In this document: positions 1-13,095 of the stretch, in pieces
Layout: each line of letters begins with the position of its first letter
Position numbering within the stretch: position 1 is the first letter of the stretch
Assembly: GCA_945643635.1 (NCBI GenBank)
Contig: CALZFC010000095.1
Coordinates: 7,501 to 71,500, forward strand
DNA: 64,000 nucleotides
Direction of reading: 5' to 3'
Source: Allodiplogaster sudhausi
Taxonomy: Eukaryota; Nematoda; Chromadorea; Rhabditida; Diplogasteridae
Notes under the pieces: generated by a model
The model's input: the letters and a program-made list of their open reading frames with translations, nothing else
Database searches by the model: none
Told to the model about the DNA's origin: nothing
Program-made: the position numbers and the translations under genes

Positions 1-112
1 GAAGAGAAAGAGGGGGGGGGGGCGCCAAGCATCCGCAGATTGAAAGCAAATAATACAAGATGAAGGCGGGAAGGACAACAAATAGAGAGAGATTATCAGG
101 AGGGAAAAGTAA

Positions 113-156
113 TCAGATAGAGTGAGGGAACGAAAGAGAGAGAGAGAGAGCGAGAG

Positions 157-192
<36 letters not shown>

Positions 193-713
193 CAACACTA
201 TATTCCATTGAGCATTCCCGGCACTGTCTCGCCTCCCTTGTCAAACGCTCACTTTCCGCTGAGCAAACGTATACACTCCAAGACAAACACGAATACATTC
301 GCATTCAAGAGCTCCTCTCTCTCTCTCCTCCTTCTCTCTATCTTTCTCTCTCTCTCTCTCACTCTCCGCCTATCTCCGTGATAGCATAATAAAAAAGACA
401 AACGTTCTGTCATCCATTCTCGCCCCATCTGTTATTAGAGGCAAACATATACAAAACACTGCTTCCGAACTAGAGAAGAGAGAGGGACAGAGGGAGAGAG
501 AAAGAGAGGGATAGAGAGAAGAGGGAGAGATAGAGAGAAATAAAGAGCGCGAGAAACGGAAAGAGCGTTAGAGAGAAAGGTACGATGATCATTTTGTGAG
601 CCGATTGTGATAACGAGCTCGAGGATAGAATATGCGATTGATAAAGATGATTAGCCGATAGAGGTTGAGATAGGCAGCGTAAGAGAGAACAAGATAGAGA
701 GGGAGAGAGTGAG

Positions 714-759
<46 letters not shown>

Positions 760-1161
760 CGATAGAGCAATATAGAAAACGAGAGAGCGAGAGAGACGAG
801 AGAGACAGAGACAGATGGCAGCAAGGAAAACTGATATATGCACGGGCAAAGTTCTCAGGCATAAAAATGCATTGGAAAAAGAGCCGCCCCGACATAACTT
901 ATGCACACATTTTGTATGCGATCTCCACGTTGAAAATCTGCTCGTGGGACAAATCTTTGGGAGTAAGCTCAAGAGAGAGAGAGAGAGAGAGGCAGAGAGA
1001 GGGGCAGAGAGACAGAGAGAGGCAGAGAGAGAGAGAGCGAGAGGTAGAGAGAGAGAGATAGGGATAGAGAGAGAGGGAGATGGAGATGAAACTTGACACG
1101 CGTGTGATTTGAGACGAGGAGAGGCAAGATGGAGCGGTGAGATCCCGTTACAGCTCTCGGT

Positions 1162-1206
<45 letters not shown>

Positions 1207-1324
1207 CGCTCCTACCATATTATGAATGGTCAAAGGAAGTGTGAGTGGTCTGTCATTGAGAAGTAGTCCGTCTTTATCTCTCATTCTCTCTCTCTCCTCG
1301 CCCTCTCTCTTCTCTCATTCTCAA

Positions 1325-1368
<44 letters not shown>

Positions 1369-1591
1369 CTCTCTCTCCGCACCATAGCACAATCGCGTAA
1401 CATGTACATTTGCGCAGTCATCCTCGCCTTCCGCCCGCTAACATCTTCACAGAGATGAAGAGGGAGCTTATTGACCCTCTCTAGGGGCACTCTTGGTCAG
1501 TCTTCATCTCTTTCTCTCACACTCTCACTCTCTCTCTCTTCTCTTCTCTCTTCACATTCTGCTCTTTCTCTCTCACCATCTCCCCCTCTTT

Positions 1592-1637
<46 letters not shown>

Positions 1638-2250
1638 CCCTTTCCCCCCCCCTCAAGTGCTTACCCGGAAGGATCGGCGTCCCCTTCTCACACTCACCCA
1701 TTCTCTCGTAAGAGGGGATGAGGTCGCGTAGCAGCAAGAGGCGGCTTTTGATGAGGTGTCGAGAGGTCGTTGAGAAGGACCACCGGGTCAATTCATCCTC
1801 CGAGAAGAGAGAGAGAGAGGGAGAGAGAGAGAGAGAGAGAGAGACCAGAGGGGGCTCGCTTTCAATTTCCCTTTGTCTCTCTCTCTCTTTCCTCCCTCAA
1901 CCTTTTCTCTTTTCTCTCTCTCTCTCTCTCTCTCTCTTCTCTTCCTCTCCCCCTCTCTGTCTCACTCTCTTTCTCTCTCCCCCCTCTCTCTCTCTCTTCC
2001 TCCTCTCTTTCTCGCTGGTTCTCACTCCCTCCCTCTCTCGTGTGTATGTCCAGCAGAGACAGATGACTCGTGGACATGTCAGTCATCACGCGGAAGGAGT
2101 GGAGAGTTGTCATTTGCGCCCTCTCGACTCGGGCGCCTTTTTGATATCTTACTCTCTCTCTCTCTCCTCTCTCTTCTCTCTCTCACGCTCTTTCCCTCAT
2201 TCTCTCTCTCTCTCTCCTCTCCTCTCTCTCTCTCTCTTTCTCTCTCAAGT
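113..2250. repeat. GA/CT microsatellite archipelago I
   Basis: Runs of (GA)n and (CT)n, interrupted by single-base variants, alternate with unique islands of about 60-200 bp. Long near-pure tracts lie near 130-190, 713-755, 1162-1203 and 1594-1632. The purine strand switches several times, so some islands sit between a CT run and a GA run. The islands (for example 815-960 and 2040-2140) share no obvious sequence with one another. Open frames here translate to SLSLSL or RERERE strings and are repeat artefacts. I see no gene. Confidence 0.95.
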
Positions 2251-2426
2251 ATAACAGCAGGCTACCGCCACTTAACCATCCCCTCTTGAAGTGAGTCAAG
2301 AAGCGAGAGAAGAGGCGCATAAGAAGCAGCATCAGAACACTCAACACACGGACACCGGAAGGGGATGAGAATACGATTGGAACAGGTGTCGTCCATGTGA
2401 GCGCTAGAGCGAAAGAATTGAATTAA

Positions 2427-3011
2427 GAGAGCCTCTCTGTAAGACTCAAGGAGGCTTGTATAGGCTCCTGTCCTGAGGAATTTTGTTTTCTTTTACTTTG
2501 AAAACTTTATGAGGGATGTATCCCTTGTTCATAACGAAATCTACGCGGTCAGAAAGTTTAGAAACAAATTTTTCACTTAGATATAAGTCGTAATGTTCAT
2601 AAATTTGGATGACCATATCTAACGTTATACTTAATATTTCTCAATATTCTTTTCAATGTTCGATTCCTTGTCGAAAACTACACAAAAAAGTCCCAGATGA
2701 CCATTTTCGAAAAATTAAAATTTTTATGACTTTTGGTCAATTGAATTTTTTGAAAACTGGTTTTCAGGCAATAACTTTTTTGTTTGGTATGCATTTCAAA
2801 AAACCGAATCATCCATAAGAAAGGAAAAAATACACCTAATATGTCTCTACGACGAACAATTTCGGATACTTTTTTGGGTATCTGCATTTGAATATGGGTT
2901 TCTGAGCAAATTTTGGCTTTGGCTGCAAACCATAATTTCTTTCAAAGTTCATTAATTTTAAAACGGAATAGTCCATTCGATGTAATTTGTTATCCTCTTT
3001 AAAATAGTATA
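2427..3011 (+). repeat. Left inverted arm of the TTAA foldback element
   Basis: Pairs with 3779-4357 in inverted orientation. The inner boundary lies at AAAATAGTATA, after which the two sides diverge. Confidence 0.85.
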
Positions 3012-3778
3012 CAGAAGAATGAAATATTATATGCAGAAAAATTTCATTTCGATCAAGAGTACTATGGATGGTACTCAAAAGTAGAAAATGAACGTCAAAT
3101 TTATGTTTCTCGTCTCAAACAACCTAATGGAACAGTTTTCAGAACATAAGTTCCATTGGTACCAGTTTTCGCAGAACAGCTCAAAATAGTCGAATCCTGT
3201 CGCCGATTTTTTTTTTCGATATTTCAAAAGTTCTGAAAAATGTACAGGTTTTGCATTTTCATCGAAGGATATATTATGTAAAAGTCTCTGCTCTTTCGAA
3301 ATGGTTATGACCTTTTTGGTAATCCGATTCACAAATGACCTGATAGTTGGCTTCGAAGGAGTTTTCATACAATTATTTCGCCTTCTAAGCTCGTAAAAAT
3401 GAAATTTCTTGACTTTTAGAGTACTTTTGAGTGTTATATCATGAAAGAACTTCAAAGAATCCTGGAATACCCATTATTGGGTGCTAGATGTTTCAAAAGA
3501 ACTAATTTGAAATAATTGCCAAAAATATTCAGCAATATCGCCTTCAACAGGCAGCATTCAAATACATATTCCCAAAAAAGTATCCTCAGATTTTGATTAA
3601 AAAGCTGTATCCGACTCAGTTTTAACCGCTCTTTCTTATAGAATAAATATTATGTTGTAATTCGGTCTATATGACCCATTAATAATCCAAAGAATGAGTA
3701 TTTTAACACCAGAATTTGGCCAAAAACACAAAAAGTCAATTTTAGGCCTTTAGACTAATTTCTTTTGCAAACAATGTA

Positions 3779-4357
3779 TATACTATTTTAAAGAGGATAA
3801 CAAATTACATCGAATGGACTATTCCGTTTTAAAATTAATGAACTTTGAAAGAAATTATGGTTTGCAGCCAAAGCCAAAATTTGCTCAGAAACCCATATTC
3901 AAATGCAGATACCCAAAAAAGTATCCGAGATTTTTCGTCGTAGAGACATATTAGGTGTATTTTTTCCTGCTCTTTCTTATGGATGATTCGGTTTTTGAAA
4001 TGCATACCAAACAAAAAAGTTATTGCCTGAAAACCAGTTTTCAAAAAATTCAATTGACCAAAAGTCATAAAAGTTTAATTTTTCGAAAATGGTCATCTGG
4101 GACTTTTTTGTGTAGTTTTCGACAAGGAATCGAACATTGAAAAGAATATTGAGAAATATTAAGTATAACGTTAGATATGGTCATCCAAAATTTATGAACA
4201 TTACGACTTATATCTAAGTGAAAAAATTTTTTCTAAACTTTCTGACCGCGTAGATTTCGTTATGAACAAGGGATACATCCCTCATAAAGTTTACAACGCT
4301 ATACTAAACAAAAATTCCTCGGGGCAGGCGCTCCTCGATCCTTACAGAGAGGCTCTC
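3779..4357 (-). repeat. Right inverted arm of the TTAA foldback element
   Basis: Reverse complement of 2427-3011 with few differences. A transcript crossing both arms would form a hairpin of more than 500 bp. Confidence 0.85.
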
Positions 4358-4459
4358 TTAAAAGTCGAAGGTGTCTTAGTGCAAAAGTGAAGGAAAAAGT
4401 TGCACTCTTGTTGACAGGATAACCTATGAAGAGGAAAATAATGAGATTCTTATTTTATT

Positions 4460-4852
4460 AGAAGGGAGAGAGAAAGAGAGAAAGCAGAAGATAAAGAGAG
4501 AGAGGTGAGAATTGAGAGAGAGAGAAAGAAAGAGAGAGGGGGAGAGAGAGACAAAGAGAACTAAAAAAAGTAGAGAAGACCACAAGATGATTTGCTCTTT
4601 TGCAGATTGCGCCGTGCCATAAACGCGTTCTACCCCGATGTGTACAGACGTATGTATATGCTATTATACGGTCGCAAACAGCTCTCGTCAAATTTTACGG
4701 CCCTCAATTTTATGGCCTCCAACTAGATACTTGACGTTCCTTATTGATATACTTTGCTCTCTCTATCTCTCCTCTTCCTCTCTCCCTCTCCCTCTCTCTC
4801 TCTCTCTCTTCCTCTCTCTCTCTCTCTCTCTGCCTCCCTCTCTCTTCCTCCC

Positions 4853-4888
<36 letters not shown>

Positions 4889-5139
4889 CCTCCCTCTCTC
4901 GACTTTTCGGCTATTTGAATAGCGCCGCTCCTTTTTATTGGCTGTTTCTCACTCTTTCTATTTTTCTTCTCTTTCTCTGACGTGTCTCTTCTTCTATATT
5001 TCCCTCACCTCATAGATCTCTCTCCCCCTGTCTCCCCCCTCTTTCTTGCCCATTCGTCTTACTCGCTTGCAAGCGTAATGACATCCTCCTGACAAGACAA
5101 AAGCTGAGAAATTTTAGAAGAGGTAGAGAGAGAGTGAGA

Positions 5140-5203
<64 letters not shown>

Positions 5204-5416
5204 AAAGTGAAAGAGAAAAGAGAAAGAGAAAGAGAGAGAGAGATGTGGAAAAGAGAGAGAGAGAGAAGAAAAAAAAGAATTCTCAAGTGGCCACTGCAAG
5301 CAAGATGAAGACGCATCTATCAAAAGGCGAGATGCGCCTTTTTACAGCTCTTTTCAAACGGGAGAATGAGAAGGGAGAGAGAGAGAGAGGAGAGAGGAGA
5401 AAGAGAAAAAAGATAA

Positions 5417-5453
<37 letters not shown>

Positions 5454-5690
5454 CAGACAGAGGGAGAGAATGGAAAGTAGAATAAGGCTGGACAAGATTA
5501 AAGATAAATACAGCAAGAGTACAAGAAAACATAAGGTGCAATGAATGGCCGTAAATAATAGTGGTGCAGCTCTTTTCTTTCTAGAGGAAGACCGCCGCAG
5601 CATCCATTACGCAGACGGACACTTTGAATGGTGAAGAGGCACTATTAATGGCACGCATTGTATTTGATGGTCATTGATGGAGAGAGAGAA

Positions 5691-5727
<37 letters not shown>

Positions 5728-5917
5728 AAAGGGGAGAGACAGAGACAAAAGGAGTAAAGTAGAGAGAGAGAGAGAGAGAGAGAGAAAACAGAGAGATGAC
5801 CATGTACAGTAAAAAGGGTGCCGCCTGGCATAATTGACATGCCCGAGAGGGAATATTTGCACAAGACGTAATGAACACACTGGGAGGCTCTTCCTGGTCG
5901 CTTCTTTTCTCTCTTTA

Positions 5918-5953
<36 letters not shown>

Positions 5954-6540
5954 GGTCCCCACTTCTCTCTCTCTCTCGCTCTCATTTTCTCTCTCTCTCT
6001 CGCTCTCTCTTTCACTCTCTCTCTCTCTCTCTCTTCACCCTCTCTCTCTCTTCACTATCTATCTCTCTCTCGCCATATCCACTCGCTCACGATTACACAA
6101 TAGTAGCCTGGTCGTGTGCTGGAAGAGCGAGAAGATTAGGGAGTGGGAGGCGGAGAGTGCGGATTAAGAGGCTGTGTGCGAGAGGATCATCAGAAAGCAA
6201 ATGAAGTGTGCTCTCGTCAGAGAGCGGCCAGAACAGGGCAACAAGGCGTATTGGAAAGGGGAGATGGAGAGAGAGAGAGAGAGAGAGAGTGGGAGAGAGG
6301 GAGAAATAGAGAAAGAGACATAGGGAGAGAGGGAGACCGAGAGACAGAGAGACAGTGAGAGAAAGAGGCAAGACAGATCGAGACAACAAGCGAACGAGAC
6401 TCCCGGCTATTCATGCGTACCCTAATTATGTATGGGCTGTCCCCTCGAGCAGCAGAGGCTCCTGCCTGCCAACAAGCGAGTGAGGGAGAGCCACTTATCG
6501 CCCGGGGTTCAGGACCGCAAATTGGAGAGGGGGGGGGGGT

Positions 6541-6584
<44 letters not shown>

Positions 6585-6642
6585 GAAAGAGAGAGAGAGG
6601 GAGAGAAAGAGATAGAGAGAGAGAGAAAGAGAGAGAGAGAGA

Positions 6643-6678
<36 letters not shown>

Positions 6679-6690
6679 CGAACACCACCA
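4460..6690. repeat. GA/CT microsatellite archipelago II
   Basis: Has the same organisation as archipelago I: GA tracts at about 4462-4560, 5120-5270, 5360-5470, 5680-5790, 6265-6360 and 6540-6680, and CT tracts at about 4760-4900 and 5905-6070. Unique islands of 80-200 bp separate them. A G homopolymer lies at about 6529-6539. No coding sequence is supported. Confidence 0.95.
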
Positions 6691-6725
6691 TCCCAAGGGA
6701 GACACATCAAAGGACCAATTTGGTT

Positions 6726-6744
6726 CGTGTGTGTGTGTGTGTGT
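6726..6744. repeat. (GT)n microsatellite
   Basis: A short pure TG run directly after the GA tract that closes archipelago II. Confidence 0.9.
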
Positions 6745-6789
6745 TCGTGCGGCACAACAGCTAGCAAAACATGAATGTGAGCGTCTTGG

Positions 6790-7870
6790 CTCGGTGCCAA
6801 AAATATGACATGGGAGATGGGGGTTTATGGATTAAAAAAATTAAATTTTTCTAGAAAAAAATAGCAAAAAAAATTTGTTTTGGTAAGTTTTTTAACACCT
6901 CTTTTTTTCTAAGCATGACTCCTCCCTCAAATTCAAGTTAAACAGAAATAGCAAATGAATGATTGAGAGAACGGTTGAAAAAGAAATGAACGCCTTTCCC
7001 CCCATTGGCCTTTCCTCTCATCATTTTCAGGCAGGAGAACGCAAGCAGTCAACAATTTATGAGTCATCCAGAGCAAATGTAACGGATGAACGGGAACTGG
7101 CACTGGGGGTGGGGGGCTTCTTTTTCGTGCATTTAAAGTATGTCGCTACTTGTGATGTTACGGATATATTACTAGTTCTACTTTCAAGTTTTTTTCAAGA
7201 AAAAAGAGAATGTCAAGAGCCTTGATTATTGTTGAAGATATGTATGTACAAGGACAGATCACATACGTCATTGGATCATTTAAAGACATGTTTCAATTCA
7301 ATTATACACAAGAGTACGGCACAATTAAATATAAGGCATTATCAACTCTTGAAATTTATAAAGCACATCCTACATATATTCAACAAGGTTTTTGCACGTC
7401 ATTAATTGTGTGTCCTTTAGATTTCCACTCATAGCGAATATAAGCCAATATCTTGAATCTCATCTCACAATCAGAACACTTTTCAGGCATAATAGAGAAA
7501 GAAAAATTAAATCTTTTGACCTTATGTCAATGTATGTACATAGATGTCTATTCTGAGCACTGTTTAGTAAAGTTGCCTACTCAAGTATCCTTTCTAAATC
7601 TTTTTAAAAAATAAAAAAAATCGCCCTATTGACGTACAGTCAAGAGGAGATAAAAGCGATCCTCGACAAACATAATGAACTACTTTAATTGTCTTTGAAA
7701 AGGTCAAAAAGAAGAGTTGAAGGGACCTCATGTGAGCTCTTAAACATTTTTTGTTAATTTTTTTAATTTATTTAAATGTCAGCGTAGGCGTCTCTAATTG
7801 TAAACAATTCTTCTTGCAATCCACTCAAGCAAATCGTCAGGGACTTCTTCGTCCTCTTATTATGTCTCTG
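6790..7870. other. Unique AT-rich stretch without a recognisable gene
   Basis: This is AT-rich single-copy-looking sequence between two microsatellite blocks. The only sizeable ATG frame (7210-7434, plus strand, 74 codons) resembles nothing I know and has no splice context, so I do not call it a gene. Confidence 0.6.
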
Positions 7871-7893
7871 TAGTGTGCTTCCTCGAGTGTCTT

Positions 7894-7932
<39 letters not shown>

Positions 7933-8009
7933 CAGAGAGAGAGAGTGAGAGAGATACAGACAGACAAAGAAAGAGATAGAGAGAGACAGGGTGAGAGACA
8001 CAGAGAGAG

Positions 8010-8044
<35 letters not shown>

Positions 8045-9098
8045 TAAAGAGAGAGAGAGAGAGAGATAGAGATAGAGCAAGAGACAAATAGAGAAATAAA
8101 GAGATAGAGAGAGAGAGAGCGAGCGAGAGAGAGAGAGAGAGCGAGCGAGAGAGAGAGAGAGAGCGAGCGAGAGTGAGAGAGAGAGTAAGAGACAAATAGA
8201 GAAATAAAGAGAAAGAGAGAATGAGAGAGAAAATGAGAGAGTGAGAGAGATAGAGATAGAGTAAGAGACAAATAGAGAAATAAAGAGAGAGAGAGAGAGT
8301 CTGGCTAATCAAACGATGATGCTTTTCCTATTGCTTTTTCCTTCAAAGGAAGCAACACACTCTTTCGTTTCCTCTTCTCCTTCCTCCTTCTGGGATCTTC
8401 CTGTTATTGCCGTTGCTTGCAGCCCGAAAGTTCCTTCTTTATTCCCTCATTCTATCTCTCTCTCTCTCTCTCTCTTCTCTGCTTCTCTGCTTCTGTAACT
8501 CCCTTTCTCTCGCTCTCCCTCACTCTTTCCATTACTTTCTACTTTTCTCTCTTTTCTACAGTGGCCATTTGAAGGGAGTGAAGGAAATATATTCCGTTGC
8601 ATTTGGCGGGAAATTGAGAATGGCGTTGAAAGAAAGGAAGAGGAAGAGGGAGAAAGGGAGAAAAAAGATAAAGAGAGAGAGAGAGCAATAAAGAAAGAAA
8701 GGAAACAAGAATAGAAAATTGCGAATGCATGAACGCGGTGAATGATGAATGAGGTAAAAGGCTGAGAATGAAGGGGTGAGAAATATGACATGAGAGAGAG
8801 GCAGAGAGAGAGAGAGAAAGATAGAGAGAGGTAAAGAGAGGCAGAGAGAGAGAGAGAGACAGGGAGAGCCAGAGAAAGAGAGAGACAGACAAGTAAAGAC
8901 ATGTCGACCCAGAGCGAATAGAGAGTGTGAATGGAACGACCCTTCCATCTTCGTCTTCGCGCTCTATTTCTGTTCCGCTTGACAGGCCTCAGGCGATTGC
9001 AGTAGGCGGTAAAACATATTTGAGAGATGAGATGTAAAAAGAAGAAAGAGAAAGGCATGTAGTCATTATGTGCAAGGTCATGAATCTGGGAGAGAGGA

Positions 9099-9146
<48 letters not shown>

Positions 9147-9599
9147 AAGAAAAGAAAGAAAGAGAGAGAAAACAGAGAGAGAAGAGAGAGAGAACATAGA
9201 GAGAGAACAGTGAGATAGAGAGAGCAGAGAAGCAGACAAAGAGACAGATGACAGCGATTAAAAGAGGAAGACAAGAAGTGTGTGGCATCTGTGACGATTA
9301 TCGCTTGAGATAAGCGACGCGCGCGGACAGTGAGTCCTGGGAAAATGACACGTGTAATTAGGTGATGTGAGAGGGCAGAGAGAGAAAGAGAGCGAGAGAG
9401 AGAGAGGGAGAAGTAGAGATAGAAAGAGAAAGATGGAGAGAGACAGCAGAGAAAGAGAGAAATCATACGAAAGGCGGCAATCTTGTGCTCTTGCACTCAA
9501 GGATAACGTTGACCATGCCGACAGGTGCAATCCTGGTTCTGGGCAGATTACTGTGAGAATGGGATGACCGGAGAGGATGAGAGAGATATAGAGAGTGGA

Positions 9600-9641
<42 letters not shown>

Positions 9642-9759
9642 AGACAGATACAGGCTGGCAAGCATAAAGGGCTCAGATAATGAGTGCGAGATTTGCCTCC
9701 GAGTAGATTAGGAACACTCGGGAGAAGATGAGGACCTTCTGAAGAGGTGCAATCTCGTG

Positions 9760-9801
<42 letters not shown>

Positions 9802-10050
9802 TCCTTCCCTTTGTACGAACGTGAGAGGACGAGTGGCAACATTCCCGAACATAACAACAGCCGGCAGAATGAAGAGTTGGAGAGGAGAGAGAGAGAGATA
9901 GAGAGAGAGACGGAGAGTGAGAGAGAGAGAGAGTGAGAGAGAGATAATGAGAGAGGAGCGGCAGAGAAAATTAGCACCTAAAAGCAGCCACTTATGCGCT
10001 ACTTACTGCTTCCTTGACTGCTATGTGAAGGAATAGAGGAAGTGGGATGT

Positions 10051-10090
<40 letters not shown>

Positions 10091-10512
10091 GAGAGAGTGG
10101 TGGGCATGAGAGACATAGATAGGGTAGAGAGAGGAGAGAGAGAGAGTTAGAGAGAGAGAGAACACAGTTGTGGTGGCACCGTGTGAAAGCATAGAAATCA
10201 CCGGACAGGGTTCAAAAGAGGGTTGCGCGCCTCGACGTCCGTCTAAGGACGTGCAAGGTTAGAGTGGCACTTGGACCCTTTTGAGGTCTCTGCTTCTCTG
10301 ACTCACTCTCTCACCTCTCTTTTTCTCTCACTCTCTCACTCTCTGTCTCTCTCTAACCTCCCTCCCTTCCTCTCTCTCTCTCTCTCTCTCTCTCTACCTT
10401 TCTCTCTCACGCCCTTGAATAACAAGAGGTGCTGGCTACTTACTATAAGGAGTCAGTGCACAACGGCCTCGAATCGAGAACATTAGATTAGAGCCACTTG
10501 GGCAGATGACGT

Positions 10513-10545
<33 letters not shown>

Positions 10546-11007
10546 AGAGAGAGAATGAGAAGGAAGAAGAGAGGGAGAAGTAGAAAGAGGGGGAGAGGGA
10601 GAGAGGCATGGAGACAGACAGAGAAAAGAAGAAAATGAAAGAAAGCCGAAAAGCCGCTTGTAGCCGAGCTAACAAATGCGACGCCTCGAAACCATAATGA
10701 GGAAATTGAGGTGGGGGGGGGGAGACAAAGAGAACACGAGAGGGAAGGCGAGAGAGTGTTGAAGGGGAAGAGAAGCAGAGAGAGAGAGAGAGAGAAGAGA
10801 GTGAGAGAGAGAGCGAGGGAGAGAGAAAAGACTGAAGATTTGTGTCTCTTTCTGTATGTGGAAGAGATAAGCCGTGACACTGACACCAGACCGTCCGGTG
10901 GACTGCCCTAATCCCATCTGGTGCTTTTTGGCCCTCCCTGTCTTGTGTTTCTCTATTTCTCTCTTTCTCACTCTCACTCTCTGTCTCTCTCTCCTTCTTG
11001 AAGTCAA

Positions 11008-11047
<40 letters not shown>

Positions 11048-11529
11048 AACTCACCCTTCTTATCTAGACCCCTTCTCGTTTACGACAACATCTCTCTGCG
11101 AGCTGACACTTTTACGATTGTTGCGGACGGTCGGCGGGTAGCGGGCTGGAAAGCGACAGTAAATTATAAAGCCATAAGACCGATTAGGAGGGGAGAGGGA
11201 CATAGAGTGAGAGAGAATGAGAGAGTGAGAGAGTGTCAGAGAGAGAGAGAGAGAGAGAGAGAGTGAGAGGATGAGAGACAATAAGCAATTATATGTCTCC
11301 ACTGTCGTAAAGTACTAATTGTAAAGCGCACAGTGAGCAAAGGAAGAAGTGAATGAAAGCAATGGTCAATGATCGCGAAAACATGTAGTAGGAAAAATTT
11401 AGGGAGGTTAGAGAGAGAGAGACAGAGAGAGAAGGAGAGAGAGATAGAGAGAGAGAGACAGAGAGAGAGAGAAGGAGAGATAGAGAGAGAGAGAGACAGA
11501 GAGAGAGAGAGACTTTCAGGGCCTATAAA

Positions 11530-12400
11530 CCATTGTCCTCTTTTCGCTCTCATTATTGGTTTTAGGAGAAAGTGCCAAAGAAAGGGACCAAGAACAATAG
11601 GATTTAAAAAATGGAGAAAGATTAAGGAAAAGAGCAATAAATTTGTTTACAGATAATGGAAATAATGGAAAAGATAAAACGGCCGGCAAGAAGATTTGTA
11701 ATAAAGAGCATTTACGACGATGTTAGAAATTTTACGAGCAAAAGCCGATAAGAAAAAAGGAGAGAATCGTAAATGAAACGGGGATATGGACAATAGAAAT
11801 GAAAAGCGAACTTCAATGGTGACAAATATGAAGACGAAGACGAAGAAGAACATGATGAAAATATTTAGAAAAAAAATCATTATTGGAAGAAATCAATAAA
11901 GATATTCAGGAAATGAGTAGAATCGTTTAATAGCCAAACGATTTGTCAAAAGGAATATATATGTGCACTTATTTTGCAATTTGAAACCAAAAAAACCGCA
12001 TGTAAAATATTGCTAAAAGTATTTTTTAACTATAAACAAAACCTTTCTTCTACTTACAACTGTACTAGTTTTCTTTCTCGGATAGCATTCCATATACACA
12101 TGCATATGTTTGTATCTATGTACATACATGTATAAATATCCCACGTCCACAGTGATCCATGTTAGTATTGCAATTCTCAGTGTGGCTGTAAGTATGGAGA
12201 ATAATTTCTCTCTTTTTAATTCTCACGCGTGTTTTTTTCTACTTTGCTGTATGATTCGTGGGAAGAAGAGAAAAAAGGAAGGCAGACAACAAAAAGGAAA
12301 AAATCTGGAAATTTCTATGTACCATCAAAATTTAGATTGAAATGATGCGTGTAAAAAATAAACAAAATCGTGCGACTTTGATCTTCCTGTCCTTTCTGTC
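11530..12400. other. AT-rich island inside archipelago III
   Basis: About 870 bp of AT-rich sequence lacking GA/CT tracts, with ATGTA-rich words near 12090-12140. I see no supported coding exon. Confidence 0.5.
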
Positions 12401-13056
12401 ATTCTGCTTCTATTTCCCTCGCTCCCTCTTTTCTTTCAGTCTCTCACCTTTACTCGTGCTCCTCCCTCCCTCTCTCTCTCTCTCTCTCGCTCTCTTTCTC
12501 TCTCGCCATTTCTCTCTCTCTCGCTCTCGCCCTCGCGATCCCTCTCTCTCTCTCTTTCTCCCTTCCTGTCATTGTGCGCCGGATTGACACTCCAGGCGCT
12601 ATTACGAAAAAAGACGAGCCGATCAAACATTTTAATACCATATGATGCCTTTTTTGTCTCTTTCTTTTCTCGCTCTCTCTCAATCTCTCACTCTCACCTC
12701 TTGGTCTTTCTTTCTCTCTTTCTCTTCTCTTTTTCTCTCTTTTTCTCTCTCTCTTTTTCTCTCTTTCCCTCTGTCTCTATTTCTCTCTTTCTCTCACCTC
12801 TCGTTCTTTCACTGATTGTGAATGGATGTCACAATCCGCTCTCCTCTTCCACTAAAATTCCTTAGCAGGCTGGCTTAGCCGATGGCTAAGCGGAGCTTGC
12901 GCGTGGCTCACATCAAAAGGAGTGCACCAGAGATTAGTTCTGTTACTCTGGGAAGAGAGAGAGAGAGAGAGAGAGAAAAGAGAGAGAGAGAGAGAGATAA
13001 GAGGAATCTTAAACAACAGGATGCTCAGGTGTATTACAATGAAGAGAAATGGTATC

Positions 13057-13095
<39 letters not shown>

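Larger units (their letters stand above)
2423..4361. mobile_element. 1.94-kb foldback (long inverted repeat) element with TTAA ends
   Basis: The two ends are inverted copies. The left end reads TTAAGAGAGCCTCTCTGTAAG and the right end reads its reverse complement. The left arm runs about 2423-3011, the right arm about 3779-4361, and the spacer between them is about 767 bp. The first 45 bp inside the ends are diverged, and most of the remaining arm is almost identical. TTAA at both outer edges fits the TTAA target-site duplication of piggyBac-type elements. No transposase is recognisable. The spacer repeats pieces of the arms (for example near 3560-3590), so the element may be internally rearranged. 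It is AT-rich, unlike the flanking GA/CT DNA. Confidence 0.85.

Noticed and set aside
3075..3455. 126-codon minus-strand ORF in the spacer of the TTAA foldback element
   Set aside because: It has no transposase motif and a low-complexity AT-driven composition. It does not span the element and could arise by chance.
7210..7434. 74-codon plus-strand ORF in the AT-rich gap
   Set aside because: There is no recognisable domain, splice context or second copy to compare.
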